Of a DNA stretch of 64,000 bases, positions 16,233-25,982 are shown piece by piece. How positions within the stretch are numbered: position 1 is the stretch's first letter; the number at the start of each line of letters is the position of its first letter. The notes under the pieces were generated by a model. That model saw only the letters and a list, made by a program, of their open reading frames with translations, ran no database searches and had not been told where the DNA came from. The DNA lies in the NCBI RefSeq assembly GCF_029027585.1, contig NZ_CP093397.1:2469405-2533404 (forward strand), written 5' to 3'. The DNA is from Sulfurimonas sp. Its GTDB lineage: Bacteria > Campylobacterota > Campylobacteria > Campylobacterales > Sulfurimonadaceae. The position numbers and the translations under genes were made by a program.

Positions 16233-17768
16233 ATGATAGAGAGATTTTACTTAAAAGAGTATCTTAGTTTTAAAAATGTTGAGATAGCACCAAAGTCAGG
16301 TTTAGTTGTATTTACTGGACCTAGTGGAAGTGGTAAATCAATACTTATGAAGTCTATACTTTCATCTTTAGGAGCTGATACCTGCGAGGCATCTTTATGT
16401 GAGTCAAGTGTTACTTGGGATATAAATAATGATGAATATTCTATTGAAAATGAAGATATAAATACCTTTAAGTATATTAAAAAAGAAAAAGCAAGATATT
16501 TTATAAACAATCAAAGCATCTCTAAAAAAGCAATTTTAAAGCTAACATCAAACTATTTGCGTCACCTTAGTTTAAAAGATTTCAGTGATTTTGAAAATGA
16601 AAATCTTATCTCAATTTTAGACAATAGAATTCAAAAAAACTCCCATGATATATTTAGTTTAAAAGAGGAGTATAAAAACACTTTTTTTGAATATAAAAAA
16701 ATAAAAGCAGATCTAGAAACTTTAGAAAAAGAAGAAAAAAAGATTGAAGAATTAAAAGAATTTGCATCTTATGAAATAACTAAAATACAAGAAATAAACC
16801 CACAAATATCAGAAGATGAAGAGTTACTTAAAATAAAAAAAGAACTCTCAAAAAAAGAAAAAATACTAGAAAAAATATCTTTAGCAAATTCTATTTTTGA
16901 AAATGAGCATTTTGTTAGTGGTGCACTAGATGCTCTCGAAGTTGACAGTTCATTTTTTGATGATTCTATGAATGAACTAAGAGCTATGTTTGAGAGTGCT
17001 GAGGCTAGGTTTACTGCCTTAGAGGATGTTAATATAGAAGATGTATTAAACCGCATACAAGAGATAGCAGGGCTTAAAAAAAGATATGGAAGCGTTGAAG
17101 AAGCCATCAAATATAAAGAGCAAAAAATTATAGAGTTACAAAAATATGAAAACATTGAAATAACAAAAGATAAGCTAATAAAAGAAGAAAAAAAACTAAA
17201 TAAAAAAGTAAAAGAGTTGGCTGTAACTTTAAGTAAACTAAGAACAAAAGAGATAGATGCTTTTAGCAAAGACTTAAATTGTTATTTAAAAGAGTTGTAC
17301 TTAAGAGATGCTCAAGTTGTTTTGAAAGACATGGAGCCTACAGAGTATGGAAAAGATGAAGTTTCAATATTACTCAATAATACTCAGTTGCAAAAAATAA
17401 GCACAGGAGAGTTCAATAGACTTCGCCTTGGAATTTTAGTTTTAAAATCAAAATTTATGAATGCTGATGGCGGTATTTTAATGCTAGATGAGATAGATGC
17501 TAATCTTAGCGGGGAAGAGTCTATGAGTGTTGCAAAAGTGCTAAAACAGCTTTCAAAACATTTTCAAATTTTTGTTGTATCTCATCAGCCTCAACTAACT
17601 TCTATGGGTGAACAACACTTTTTGATATATAAAGATAAAGAAGAATCAAAAGTAAAAGAACTTGATTTTAAACAAAGAGTTGATGAAATAGCTAGAATAA
17701 TTAGCGGAGAAGATATTTCTAAAGAAGCGATAAGTTTTGCAAAAGAACTTTTGGAGAAAAACAGATGA
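16233..17768 (+). CDS. recN: DNA repair ATPase RecN
   Basis: SMC-like protein acting at double-strand breaks. 511 aa, on the short side for RecN as in other Campylobacterota. Walker A GPSGSGKS is at about residue 30. A long charged coiled coil occupies about residues 130-350 (many Lys/Glu heptads). The ABC signature is STGEFNRLRLGI, Walker B is ILMLDEIDANLSG, and the D-loop/His region is FVVSHQPQL. The tatD start lies inside its last codons (ATGA overlap). Confidence 0.92.
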   Translation: MIERFYLKEYLSFKNVEIAPKSGLVVFTGPSGSGKSILMKSILSSLGADTCEASLCESSVTWDINNDEYSIENEDINTFKYIKKEKARYFINNQSISKKAILKLTSNYLRHLSLKDFSDFENENLISILDNRIQKNSHDIFSLKEEYKNTFFEYKKIKADLETLEKEEKKIEELKEFASYEITKIQEINPQISEDEELLKIKKELSKKEKILEKISLANSIFENEHFVSGALDALEVDSSFFDDSMNELRAMFESAEARFTALEDVNIEDVLNRIQEIAGLKKRYGSVEEAIKYKEQKIIELQKYENIEITKDKLIKEEKKLNKKVKELAVTLSKLRTKEIDAFSKDLNCYLKELYLRDAQVVLKDMEPTEYGKDEVSILLNNTQLQKISTGEFNRLRLGILVLKSKFMNADGGILMLDEIDANLSGEESMSVAKVLKQLSKHFQIFVVSHQPQLTSMGEQHFLIYKDKEESKVKELDFKQRVDEIARIISGEDISKEAISFAKELLEKNR

Positions 17769-18541
17769 TAATAGATACGCATATCCACCTTGATGACGAC
17801 AGATATAAAGAGGACTTAGAAAAGCTTCTAGATAGAGCAAGAGAAGCTGGAGTAAAGAGGTTTATAATCCCTGGAGCAGATCCAAGAACTCTTAAAAGAG
17901 CCATAGATATTGCCGAAGCACATAATGATGTTTATTTTGCAGTTGGTGTTCACCCTTACGATATGGAGTCTTTTGATAAGCTTGATTTTGAAATGTATGT
18001 GAGTCATGAAAAATGTGTGGCTATTGGTGAGTGTGGACTTGATTATTATAGACTTGAAGGTAGTGATAGTGAAAAAGAGAGTGAGAAGCAAAGACAACAA
18101 AAGGTTTTTATATCACAAATAGAGTTGGCAAAAAAATATAAAAAGCCTTTGATTATTCACATAAGAGATGCTTCGAGGGATTCAAAAAAAATACTCCTAG
18201 ATTCTAATGCAAAGGAAGTAGGAGGGGTCCTTCATTGTTATAATGCAGATGAAGAGTTGCTAAGCTTGGCAAATCAAGATTTTTATTTTGGCATTGGAGG
18301 TGTAGTTACCTTTAAAAATGCAAAAAAACTAGTAAATGTGTTACCTAAGATTCCTTTAGAAAAATTACTTATCGAAACAGATGGACCATACTTGACTCCA
18401 ATGCCTCATAGAGGCGAGAGAAACGAACCATTTTATACTACTTTTATAGTAGATAAAATATCTTCTATTTTAGAGCTACCTATCAAGAAAATCAAAGATA
18501 TAACAACGCAAAATGCCCAAAAACTCTTTGCTTTACGGTAA
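17765..18541 (+). CDS. tatD: TatD-family metal-dependent deoxyribonuclease
   Basis: TIM-barrel hydrolase of 258 aa. Metal ligands appear in DTHIHLDDDRY (two His), IGECGLDYY (Glu), LIIHIRDAS (His), LHCYNAD (His) and ETDGPYLTP (Asp). Members degrade DNA 3' ends or act in quality control; the exact substrate here is not known. Coupled to recN by a four-base overlap, as in Campylobacter jejuni from memory. Confidence 0.92.
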   Translation: MIIDTHIHLDDDRYKEDLEKLLDRAREAGVKRFIIPGADPRTLKRAIDIAEAHNDVYFAVGVHPYDMESFDKLDFEMYVSHEKCVAIGECGLDYYRLEGSDSEKESEKQRQQKVFISQIELAKKYKKPLIIHIRDASRDSKKILLDSNAKEVGGVLHCYNADEELLSLANQDFYFGIGGVVTFKNAKKLVNVLPKIPLEKLLIETDGPYLTPMPHRGERNEPFYTTFIVDKISSILELPIKKIKDITTQNAQKLFALR

Positions 18542-18598
18542 TATTAATATATTTTTAGTTAAAATGTAAACTTTAATTTTAATAATAAGAGTTGCTTC

Positions 18599-19828
18599 AT
18601 GATTAGATATTTTTTACTACTACTTTTACCAATTTTTCTTAGTGCTAGTTTAACCTTTAGCGTTAACCATAACAAAGAAGTTGCTCTCCTAGAGTCTTTT
18701 GATATTGAACCATCTTTTATTTACGACCCAATTATGAATAAAATGAGAAATAAAAAAACCTCTATTCATAAAGACAAGCATTTCTTTAAAGCGATGGACG
18801 ATGCTTACACTTTTATACCTGCAATTAAAAGAATTTTAACAGAGCATAATGTTCCTGCTGAATTTTTATATCTTGCAATGGCAGAATCAAATTTCTCAAC
18901 TAGAGCGTATTCAAAAAAGAGAGCTTCTGGACTTTGGCAGTTTATGCCTAAAACAGGAAAGCGATATGGACTTAAAATAGATGAGTATGTTGATGAAAGA
19001 AGAGATCTTATTAAGTCCACTGAAGCAGCGGCAAAATACTTAACACATCTTCATAAAAGATTTGGTAAGTGGTACTTAGCGGCAATAGCTTATAACTGTG
19101 GTGGCGGGCGACTTAGTAAGGCGATAAAAAGAGCAAAGAGTGATGAGCTCTCTATTTTGCTTAATCCAAGAAAAAAATATATTCCTAGAGAAAGTAGGTT
19201 TTATATACGAAAAATCATTGCTCTTGCTATGGTCGGGCAAGATGAAGAGTTTTTGATGAATAGCGAGTATGAGCATCTACTAAACCGAGCAAATGCTTAT
19301 TCTATCTCAACAATTAAACTACCTAGTGGTGAATCTTTGAGAAGAGTTTCAAAAATAGTTGGTATTCCTTTAAGTGAATTGAAAAAATTAAATAGACACC
19401 TAAAGTATGATTTTGTACCTCCTTATTCGAAAACTTACGATGTTTATATTCCTTATGTGAAATTAAGTGAGTTCAAGAAAAAATATCATCCTGAACCTAT
19501 ACAAAATATATATAAAATTCATGTTGTCAGAAGTGGAGATAATCTATCAACCATAGGAAGAAGATATGGCGTTTCATATAGGGTTATTATGGATTTTAAC
19601 AAGCTTAAACATTCAAGATTGCGATTGAAGCAAAAACTTATAATTCCTATCGATAGTAGAAAAAAACTTAAAAGAGTAAATACAAGACACTACTATATGG
19701 TAAAAAAAGGAGATACTTTAGAGTCGATTTCAAAAGCATACAGAGTAAGTATTGCAAGTCTAAAGAATCAAAACCATTTAAAAAGCAGTCTTATAAGAGT
19801 TGGCGATAGGTTAAAAGTTAATGAGTAG
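18599..19828 (+). CDS. mltD: Membrane-bound lytic transglycosylase D with LysM domains
   Basis: Cleaves glycan strands of peptidoglycan. A signal peptide (MIRYFLLLLLPIFLSASL) leads, without a lipobox Cys. The SLT domain at about residues 75-215 has the catalytic Glu in LAMAESNFSTRAYSKKRASGL and the LWQFMPKTGKRYGL and AYNCGGGRL motifs. Two LysM repeats follow near residues 310-355 (VVRSGDNLSTIGRRYGVS) and 362-405 (MVKKGDTLESISKAYRVS). Overlaps rlpA by eight bases; the two enzymes probably act together on the septal wall. Confidence 0.92.
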   Translation: MIRYFLLLLLPIFLSASLTFSVNHNKEVALLESFDIEPSFIYDPIMNKMRNKKTSIHKDKHFFKAMDDAYTFIPAIKRILTEHNVPAEFLYLAMAESNFSTRAYSKKRASGLWQFMPKTGKRYGLKIDEYVDERRDLIKSTEAAAKYLTHLHKRFGKWYLAAIAYNCGGGRLSKAIKRAKSDELSILLNPRKKYIPRESRFYIRKIIALAMVGQDEEFLMNSEYEHLLNRANAYSISTIKLPSGESLRRVSKIVGIPLSELKKLNRHLKYDFVPPYSKTYDVYIPYVKLSEFKKKYHPEPIQNIYKIHVVRSGDNLSTIGRRYGVSYRVIMDFNKLKHSRLRLKQKLIIPIDSRKKLKRVNTRHYYMVKKGDTLESISKAYRVSIASLKNQNHLKSSLIRVGDRLKVNE

Positions 19829-20639
19829 ATTTCTTTCTATTATTTTAATCATTTCTGTTATTTTTTTCACTGCTTGTAGCACAAGAGGCAAGAGGGTCTA
19901 TAGTAACACGCCTTATAGTGCACCAAAATCATACTCATCTAACAAAAGTAATTATAGTTCATCAGTTAGCAATAAAAACTATTCTCATCCAACAATGAGA
20001 CCTTATGTTATCAGAGGTATTAGATATTATCCAACAGTTGTTAGTGTTGGAGATAGATTTAGTGGACGCGCTAGTTGGTATGGTCCAGATTTTCATGGCA
20101 AGCATACTTCAAATGGTGAAAGATACAATATGTACGACATGACAGCGGCACACAAGACTTTACCTATGAATACTATTGTAAAGGTTACAAATCAGAGTAA
20201 TGGTTTAAGTATTATAGTTAGAATAAATGATAGAGGACCTTTTATAAATACTAGAATTATAGATTTATCTAAAAGTGGTGCAAGTAAAATTAATATGATT
20301 GCGACAGGAACAGCTCCTGTTGAACTCGAAATTTTAGGCTTTGAAGTTAAAGGTAAAAAAAGAATTCCTACAAGAAAAGAGTTAAAGAAATCTCCTCAAA
20401 GAAAATCTATTTCTGGCTTTGCTATTCAAATAGCTTCTTTTTCAAATATAGATGGAGCTTTAAAAACTCAAGAGGCTTTTGATAAAAAAGATGGTTACTC
20501 AACAGTTATAAAAGATATACAAACAGAAAATGGCAGGGCTTTTAAAGTTTGGTTAAAAGGCTTTAAGAGTGAACAAGAAGCAAGAGATTATAAAGCACAA
20601 GGGCATTTTAAAAATGCATTCATAGTAAGAGAGGAATAA
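19821..20639 (+). CDS. rlpA: Septal ring lytic transglycosylase RlpA-type lipoprotein
   Basis: 272 aa lipoprotein: the signal MSRFLSIILIISVIFFTAC ends in a lipobox Cys at residue 19. A Ser/Tyr/Asn-rich linker precedes the double-psi beta-barrel (RASWYGPDFHGKHTSNGERY, then AHKTLPMNTIVKV, RINDRGPF) with the conserved catalytic Asp/His surroundings. A C-terminal SPOR domain (FAIQIASFSNIDGALKTQEA) targets denuded septal glycan. Downstream of and overlapping mltD; hisB follows after three bases. Confidence 0.92.
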   Translation: MSRFLSIILIISVIFFTACSTRGKRVYSNTPYSAPKSYSSNKSNYSSSVSNKNYSHPTMRPYVIRGIRYYPTVVSVGDRFSGRASWYGPDFHGKHTSNGERYNMYDMTAAHKTLPMNTIVKVTNQSNGLSIIVRINDRGPFINTRIIDLSKSGASKINMIATGTAPVELEILGFEVKGKKRIPTRKELKKSPQRKSISGFAIQIASFSNIDGALKTQEAFDKKDGYSTVIKDIQTENGRAFKVWLKGFKSEQEARDYKAQGHFKNAFIVREE

Positions 20640-20642
20640 TAA

Positions 20643-21215
20643 ATGATAAATAAAACGAGAAAAACAAAAGAAACCAATATTGAAATTTCTTTAAAGTTAA
20701 ATGGAGAGGGAAAAAGTAACATCGACACAGGCGTAGGTTTTTTTGACCATATGCTTGAGAGTTTTTCTAAGCACTCTTTGATTGATTTAGATATAAAATG
20801 TAAAGGTGACACTCACATAGATGACCACCATAGCGTCGAAGATGTTGGTATAGTTCTAGGTAGTTTACTTGCCGAGGCTTTGTATCCTGTAAAAAATGTG
20901 GAGAGATTTGGAAGTGCAAATATTGTTATGGACGAAGCTTGTGTAACTTGTGATTTAGATTTAAGCAATAGACCTTTTTTGGTTTATGAATCTCCAGTTA
21001 TTGGTAAAATTGGTAATTTTGACAGTGAGCTTGTAGAAGAATTTTTTAGAGCCTTTGTTTTAAACGCTAGAATTACAACGCATATCATAACTCTCAGAGG
21101 CAAAAATAAACATCACATAGTTGAAGCATCGTTTAAAGCCCTAGCAGTTGCTATTCGTCGTGCTACAACAAAAAATGAAAGAGTTGGTATTCCTAGCACA
21201 AAAGATGTTTTATGA
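20643..21215 (+). CDS. hisB: Imidazoleglycerol-phosphate dehydratase
   Basis: Histidine pathway step 6, Mn-dependent. 190 aa, monofunctional (no phosphatase domain). The metal-binding repeats are visible: FFDHMLESFSKHS, DDHHSVEDVGI, ETTHI-like ITTHIITLRG and KHHIVEASFKALA. It is the only his gene here, lodged among envelope genes, and its stop overlaps kdsC by four bases. Confidence 0.95.
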   Translation: MINKTRKTKETNIEISLKLNGEGKSNIDTGVGFFDHMLESFSKHSLIDLDIKCKGDTHIDDHHSVEDVGIVLGSLLAEALYPVKNVERFGSANIVMDEACVTCDLDLSNRPFLVYESPVIGKIGNFDSELVEEFFRAFVLNARITTHIITLRGKNKHHIVEASFKALAVAIRRATTKNERVGIPSTKDVL

Positions 21216-21706
21216 TAAAGCTAATTGTTTTAGATGTAGATGGTTGTCTTAGTGATGGCAAACTAACATATTCAGCAGATGCCATTGAGAGTAAAAACTT
21301 TAATGTAAAAGACGGTCTAGGTATTACCACTTGGATTAAGATTGGAAATAAAGTTGCGATTATCACAGGAAGGGATTCTAAGATAGTAAAAAAACGCTCT
21401 GATGAACTTGGCATACAGCATCTATATCAAGGTATAAAAGATAAAGATAGAGTCTTAAAAGAACTAATAAACTCTCTTGGTTTGAAATATTATGAAGTTG
21501 CTGCTATTGGTGATGACTTAAATGATTATAATATGCTAAGTGCAGTAGGAAGAAGTTTCACGCCAAATGATGGAGTAAAAGAGATAAAAGAGATAGCAAA
21601 TAAAGTTTTAACTTGCAAGGGTGGTAGCGGTGCTGTTAGAGAGATGATAGATATGCTCGTTGATGACAATAATCAAAGAGAAGATTTTATGAAAGTCTGG
21701 CTATAA
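21212..21706 (+). CDS. kdsC: 3-deoxy-D-manno-octulosonate 8-phosphate phosphatase
   Basis: HAD-superfamily tetrameric phosphatase that makes free KDO for LPS core. 164 aa, capless C0 type. Motif I DVDGCLSDG holds the nucleophile Asp and acid/base Asp, motif II IITGR, motif III Lys in SKIVKKR, motif IV IGDDLNDYNML. It leads straight into lptC-lptA, so LPS sugar supply and LPS transport share an operon. Confidence 0.93.
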   Translation: MIKLIVLDVDGCLSDGKLTYSADAIESKNFNVKDGLGITTWIKIGNKVAIITGRDSKIVKKRSDELGIQHLYQGIKDKDRVLKELINSLGLKYYEVAAIGDDLNDYNMLSAVGRSFTPNDGVKEIKEIANKVLTCKGGSGAVREMIDMLVDDNNQREDFMKVWL

Positions 21707-21719
21707 AAGTAGTAATAAT

Positions 21720-22244
21720 TTGAATATAAATATATTTTTCTTAACAATATCAGCAGGATTATTAATGATATTTGTTGGCTTTAAGCCTTTGGATATCAAA
21801 GAGCAAGAGTTTGTTGATGTGCCTCTTTTTAAGCTTGTGTCGTTTACTCTCCATGAGTTTGACAACAAAGGCTTAGTAACCTTAATGAAAGGTTCACAAG
21901 GGATAAGATATAAAGATAGATATAAGGTTCTTGATATCGACTATACGGATAATTCAAAAGAATATATCGCGAATATGCGTGCGGATGAGGGACTTTATAA
22001 AGATATAGATGATAGTGTTGATTTAAAAGGTAATGTGTTTTATAATAGAGAAGATGGTTTAATTTTTCAAACAGATGAAGCAACATACAGTAAAAAGACT
22101 CATATTGCTAAAACAAAAGCTGAGTATGTTATGTACAGAGGTTTAAATAAAGCAACAGGAACTAAACTAGTGTACAATAATAAATCAAATCAAATTAAAT
22201 CAAAAAATATTACAATAAACTATAAACTAAAAGAGAAAAAATGA
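21720..22244 (+). CDS. lptC: LPS export periplasmic anchor protein LptC
   Basis: 174 aa with a single N-terminal membrane helix (INIFFLTISAGLLMIFVGF) and a periplasmic OstA-like beta-jellyroll (EYIANMRADEGLYKDIDDSV, LKGNVFYNREDG). LptC passes LPS from LptBFG to LptA. Sequence identity in this family is low, so position between kdsC and lptA is strong support. The start is TTG with only a weak ribosome site; lptA overlaps its end by four bases. Confidence 0.85.
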   Translation: MNINIFFLTISAGLLMIFVGFKPLDIKEQEFVDVPLFKLVSFTLHEFDNKGLVTLMKGSQGIRYKDRYKVLDIDYTDNSKEYIANMRADEGLYKDIDDSVDLKGNVFYNREDGLIFQTDEATYSKKTHIAKTKAEYVMYRGLNKATGTKLVYNNKSNQIKSKNITINYKLKEKK

Positions 22245-22720
22245 ATAAATATTTAATAAGCTTAATGCTTTTCTTGACAGTATCTTTAAATGCCCAAGAG
22301 TTAAAGATAAAAGCCAATCAGTTTAATGCTGATGAAAACAAGGGTATTTCAATATTTCAAGGAAATGTTAATATAATAAAAGGCTTAGATGAGCTTAATG
22401 CTACAAAAGTTACAGTCTTTACAAATAAAAAACACCAGCCAACAAAATTTATAGCGATAGGTAACGTTTCTTTCGTTATTACAACAAAAACGGGTTCACT
22501 ATATCGCGGGAAAGCTGGCAGAGCAATTTATATGCCTTTGATAAAAGAGTACCATTTTTTTAAAAATGTTCATTTAAAGCAGGTTGATGAGAAAAAGGAA
22601 ATTATCGGTGATGAAGTTGTACTTAAAACCATCGAAGGTAAAGCTTACGCTAAAGGTGCAAGAAAAAAACCTGTAATTATGATTTTTAAAATGGCACCAG
22701 AAAAAGAGGAACAAAAATGA
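22241..22720 (+). CDS. lptA: LPS transport periplasmic protein LptA
   Basis: 159 aa. A cleavable signal peptide (MNKYLISLMLFLTVSLNAQ) is followed by an OstA-like jellyroll: LKIKANQFNADENKGISIFQ, GNVNIIKG, then FIAIGNVSFVI. It bridges LptC and LptD across the periplasm. Start and stop both overlap neighbours by four bases (ATGA), so lptC-lptA-engB are tightly coupled. Confidence 0.9.
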   Translation: MNKYLISLMLFLTVSLNAQELKIKANQFNADENKGISIFQGNVNIIKGLDELNATKVTVFTNKKHQPTKFIAIGNVSFVITTKTGSLYRGKAGRAIYMPLIKEYHFFKNVHLKQVDEKKEIIGDEVVLKTIEGKAYAKGARKKPVIMIFKMAPEKEEQK

Positions 22721-23331
22721 TAGAGATAGTTGACTCAAAGTTTATAACATCTGCGCCAAATATTAATGGAGCACCAGATGCTAAAGAGCAAAATGAAGTT
22801 GTATTTATGGCTCGTTCAAATGTAGGAAAAAGTTCTTTGCTTAATGCCTTAACAAACCACAAAGGTTTAGCTAAAGTGTCTTCTACTCCTGGTAAAACAA
22901 GACTTATAAACTACTTTGATGTAACTTTTATAGATAGAGAAAATTCTCAAAAAAGTATTGCAAAATTTGTAGATTTACCAGGGTTTGGTTACGCAAAAGT
23001 TTCAAAATCAATCAAATATGGTTGGGAAAAAAATTTAACTGATTACATCTCTGGGCGAGAGCAGATTAAACTTTTTATTCATCTTATTGATTGTAGGCAT
23101 CCGCATCTAGACATAGATACATCTGTGAGTGAATTTTTATTTGATAATTGTCGTGAAAATCAGTATATTTTGCAAATATTTACAAAAATAGATAAGTTAA
23201 ACCAAAAAGAACAAAATGCTCTTAGAAAACAATTTCCAGATGCTATGATGGTTTCAAGCTCTAAAAAAAGAGGGATGCAAAAAGCTATTAAGGTCATTTA
23301 TGATATTTTGCATCAAGACTCAGATGCTTAA
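22717..23331 (+). CDS. engB: Ribosome biogenesis GTPase EngB (YsxC/YihA)
   Basis: TRAFAC GTPase needed for large-subunit maturation. 204 aa. G1 ARSNVGKSSLLNAL, G2 Thr in SSTPGKTR, G3 DLPGFGYAKV, G4 FTKIDKL and G5 SSSKKRG are all present. Overlaps lptA by four bases and the acetyltransferase gene by eight, the order I remember from Campylobacter. Confidence 0.95.
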   Translation: MIEIVDSKFITSAPNINGAPDAKEQNEVVFMARSNVGKSSLLNALTNHKGLAKVSSTPGKTRLINYFDVTFIDRENSQKSIAKFVDLPGFGYAKVSKSIKYGWEKNLTDYISGREQIKLFIHLIDCRHPHLDIDTSVSEFLFDNCRENQYILQIFTKIDKLNQKEQNALRKQFPDAMMVSSSKKRGMQKAIKVIYDILHQDSDA

Positions 23332-23782
23332 TTACCAAAAAGCACAACTTAGCGATATTGCTAATATGCAAGAGCTTGTTAATCCTGAAATAGAATCAGG
23401 AATTATCTTAAACAGAACAAATGATGAAGTTGCTACTAACATAAGGTCTTATACACTTTGTTTTTATGATGGAGAACTTATTGGCTTTTGTGCCATGCAT
23501 ATCCATACCGAGTATTTAGGAGAAATTAGATCGTTAGTGGTTAAACAAAGTGCTAGAGGTAAGAAAATAGGTGAAAAGCTAGTAGAACGATGCCTAGATG
23601 AAGCAAAAGATTTAAAACTGCAAAAGGTTTTATGCTTGACATATAAGCAACTATTTTTTGAAAACTTAGGCTTTGTAGAAATTTCCAAAGATTCTATTCC
23701 CGAACACAAGATTTGGGCTGACTGTATTAAATGTAAACACTTTCCAGTATGCAACGAAGTATCATTAATCAAAACCCTTTAG
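23324..23782 (+). CDS. GNAT N-acetyltransferase (possible short ArgA)
   Basis: 152 aa from the ATG at 23324, inside the end of engB; an upstream TTG-type start at 23300 would give eight extra residues without conservation. The acetyl-CoA-binding motif is V-x-x-x-ARGKKIGEKL within EIRSLVVKQSARGKKIGEKLVE (split for length), followed by LTYKQLFFENLGFVEI. Short stand-alone GNATs of this type include N-acetylglutamate synthases replacing classical ArgA in several phyla; that assignment is possible but unproven. The C-terminal CIKCKHFPVC Cys cluster fits that subgroup. Confidence 0.75.
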   Translation: MLNYQKAQLSDIANMQELVNPEIESGIILNRTNDEVATNIRSYTLCFYDGELIGFCAMHIHTEYLGEIRSLVVKQSARGKKIGEKLVERCLDEAKDLKLQKVLCLTYKQLFFENLGFVEISKDSIPEHKIWADCIKCKHFPVCNEVSLIKTL

Positions 23783-24201
23783 CGCCATTCGCTTATGTTA
23801 TACTCTTTATAGCATACGAAAGCCTAAGTAGCATTTACCTTTTTCTTCCTCCTCTTTTTGCTGTTCTTTTTGTATTTTTTATAAATGCTATTAAAAAAGA
23901 GGATTCCCTCGAGATATTTTTAGTATCTTTTTGCCTTATTGTTTATGAATCACAAATGGGTTTTCCGCTTTTTAGTTCTATTATCTACTTTGGCTTAATT
24001 TACAAGTTTGTAATGCCAAAACTAAAGAAGAACTTTGACTGTAAATCTTGTATAAAAGTAGCATCTGTCGTGCTTTCTTACTTTGGATTTTATCTTTTCT
24101 TAGTTCTTCTTTCAAATATTTTTTTATTGCCAATGCCTTCTATGAATTATTATATGCTTTACTATATAATAATTGAATTTTTTATTGTGAGCATTTTATG
24201 A
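23749..24201 (+). CDS. Integral membrane protein next to PBP2, MreD-like
   Basis: 150 aa, four to five hydrophobic helices with few charges between. It overlaps both neighbours: its start lies in the acetyltransferase end and its stop in the mrdA start. Position before PBP2 is that of MreD, and hydropathy fits, but no sequence motif proves it. Campylobacter has an unnamed membrane gene at this same place (from memory). Confidence 0.65.
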   Translation: MQRSIINQNPLAPFAYVILFIAYESLSSIYLFLPPLFAVLFVFFINAIKKEDSLEIFLVSFCLIVYESQMGFPLFSSIIYFGLIYKFVMPKLKKNFDCKSCIKVASVVLSYFGFYLFLVLLSNIFLLPMPSMNYYMLYYIIIEFFIVSIL

Positions 24202-25982
24202 AAATTAAATTTATTCTTGGTATTTTTATATCTATATGGTTAGCACTTATTGTTAGGATTTTTTTTCTTGCAGTAGAGTCAAATAGCTACTACGCAAAAC
24301 TTTCTCTCTCAAATACTATAAAAAGTGAAAAAATAGTTCCAGTAAGAGGTGAAATAGTAGATAGGAACAATAAGCCAATCGCTATCAATAAACTTGGCTT
24401 TAAGATACAACTTCGTCCGCATCTACGCTTAAAAAAGAATATAAAATCTTTTAATGAAGAGATAGATAACCTTATAAAACTTCTTCCTATTTTAAAAAAA
24501 GAAAAGCTAATTAAAAATTATATTAAAAAAGATTCTTATTATAATCATAACCATATTGATATTGTTCATTTTATATCGTATGAAGATATTATGCCTGTAT
24601 ATTCGATATTAAATTTAAGAGAAAATATTAAAATAGTTCCAGCTCCTAAGCGACACTATCCATATGAAGAAGTGGGTGCACATGTCATAGGCTATGTATC
24701 TCGTGCAAACAAAAGAGATATAAAAGATGACAAACTTTTAGAGCTTATTGGCTACATAGGAAAAACTGGTGTTGAAAAATCGTATAATACATACTTGCAA
24801 GGTACAGCGGGACTCAGAAAGATAAAAGTAAACGCTAACAATCAAGAAATACAAGAATTATCTCATGTACTTGCGCAAGAAGATAGAAAATTAACTCTGT
24901 CCATAGATATAGAACTTCAAAAATATATATCATCTATGTTTGATAAAAAAGCTGGTGCTGTAATTGTTATGAGCGTAGATGGAGAGATACTATCTGCTAG
25001 TAGTTTTCCTGAGTATGATTTAAATACTTTTGTATCTGGCATCTCCCATAAAAAATGGAAAAAATTAAGCACAAGCCTTGATAAACCATTTACAAATAAG
25101 CTTATAAATGGACTTTACCCTCCTGGTTCAACAATCAAAATAGGACTAGGCTTAATTTATATTACAACAGAAATTGATGATAAGTGGAGCGTCGATTGTA
25201 GGTCCTCCATGCCTTTAGGTAAGCGTGTGTTTAGATGTTGGAAAAAAAAAGGACATAGAAAAACTTCTATAAAAAAAGCAATACGAGAGAGTTGTGATGA
25301 TTTTTTTTACAAAGGCAGTCTTCAAGTTGGTATAAAAAAAATGAGCGAAGGTTTACTCAGATATGGACTTGGTCAAAAAACAGGTGTTGATTTACCAAAT
25401 GAGTTTATAGGTATTGTTCCATCTCGTGAGTGGAAAAGAAAAAAATACAATCGTCCTTGGTTTATTGGAGAAACAGTAAATACTTCCATAGGGCAGGGTG
25501 ATTTTTTAGTAACACCTATGCAAATTGCACAATTTACAGCATTGATGGCAACAGGAAAATTACCTACACCACATTTTGCTAAAATGATTGGAGATAAAAA
25601 ATTTGAAGCAATATCAAAAGATGTTCTAAATGAAAAAGAGTTAAAAAAATTACCATTGATACAAAGAGCTATGTATGAAGTCTGTAACTATCCAAAAGGT
25701 ACAGCGACACAATATTTAAGTTCAAAAGTTAGGATTGCTGGTAAAACAGGAACCGCTCAGGTTGTTGCTATTATGCAAGATGTAGAAGATAGGGTTTTAG
25801 AGCATGATATGTCTTATTATAGTCGTTCTCATGCTTGGTTTACCTCTTATGGACCATATAAAAATCCTCAGTTCGTAGTTATGGTAATGGTTGAACATGG
25901 GGGACATGGTGGAGCAGCAGCAGGTAAAATAGTTTCAAAAATTTACAATAGATTGTTGAAGTTAAAATATATTAAACAATAG
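24198..25982 (+). CDS. mrdA: Penicillin-binding protein 2 (elongation transpeptidase)
   Basis: 594 aa class B PBP for rod-shape elongation. A single N-terminal anchor helix (KFILGIFISIWLALIVRIFF) precedes the dimerisation domain with the RGEIVDRNNKPIA motif. Transpeptidase motifs: SxxK as GSTIKIG (nucleophile Ser), SxN-equivalent SCDDF, and KTG as AGKTGTAQVV. Works with RodA (not in window) and probably the preceding MreD-like protein. Its last 11 bases overlap the convergent exchanger gene. Confidence 0.94.
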   Translation: MKIKFILGIFISIWLALIVRIFFLAVESNSYYAKLSLSNTIKSEKIVPVRGEIVDRNNKPIAINKLGFKIQLRPHLRLKKNIKSFNEEIDNLIKLLPILKKEKLIKNYIKKDSYYNHNHIDIVHFISYEDIMPVYSILNLRENIKIVPAPKRHYPYEEVGAHVIGYVSRANKRDIKDDKLLELIGYIGKTGVEKSYNTYLQGTAGLRKIKVNANNQEIQELSHVLAQEDRKLTLSIDIELQKYISSMFDKKAGAVIVMSVDGEILSASSFPEYDLNTFVSGISHKKWKKLSTSLDKPFTNKLINGLYPPGSTIKIGLGLIYITTEIDDKWSVDCRSSMPLGKRVFRCWKKKGHRKTSIKKAIRESCDDFFYKGSLQVGIKKMSEGLLRYGLGQKTGVDLPNEFIGIVPSREWKRKKYNRPWFIGETVNTSIGQGDFLVTPMQIAQFTALMATGKLPTPHFAKMIGDKKFEAISKDVLNEKELKKLPLIQRAMYEVCNYPKGTATQYLSSKVRIAGKTGTAQVVAIMQDVEDRVLEHDMSYYSRSHAWFTSYGPYKNPQFVVMVMVEHGGHGGAAAGKIVSKIYNRLLKLKYIKQ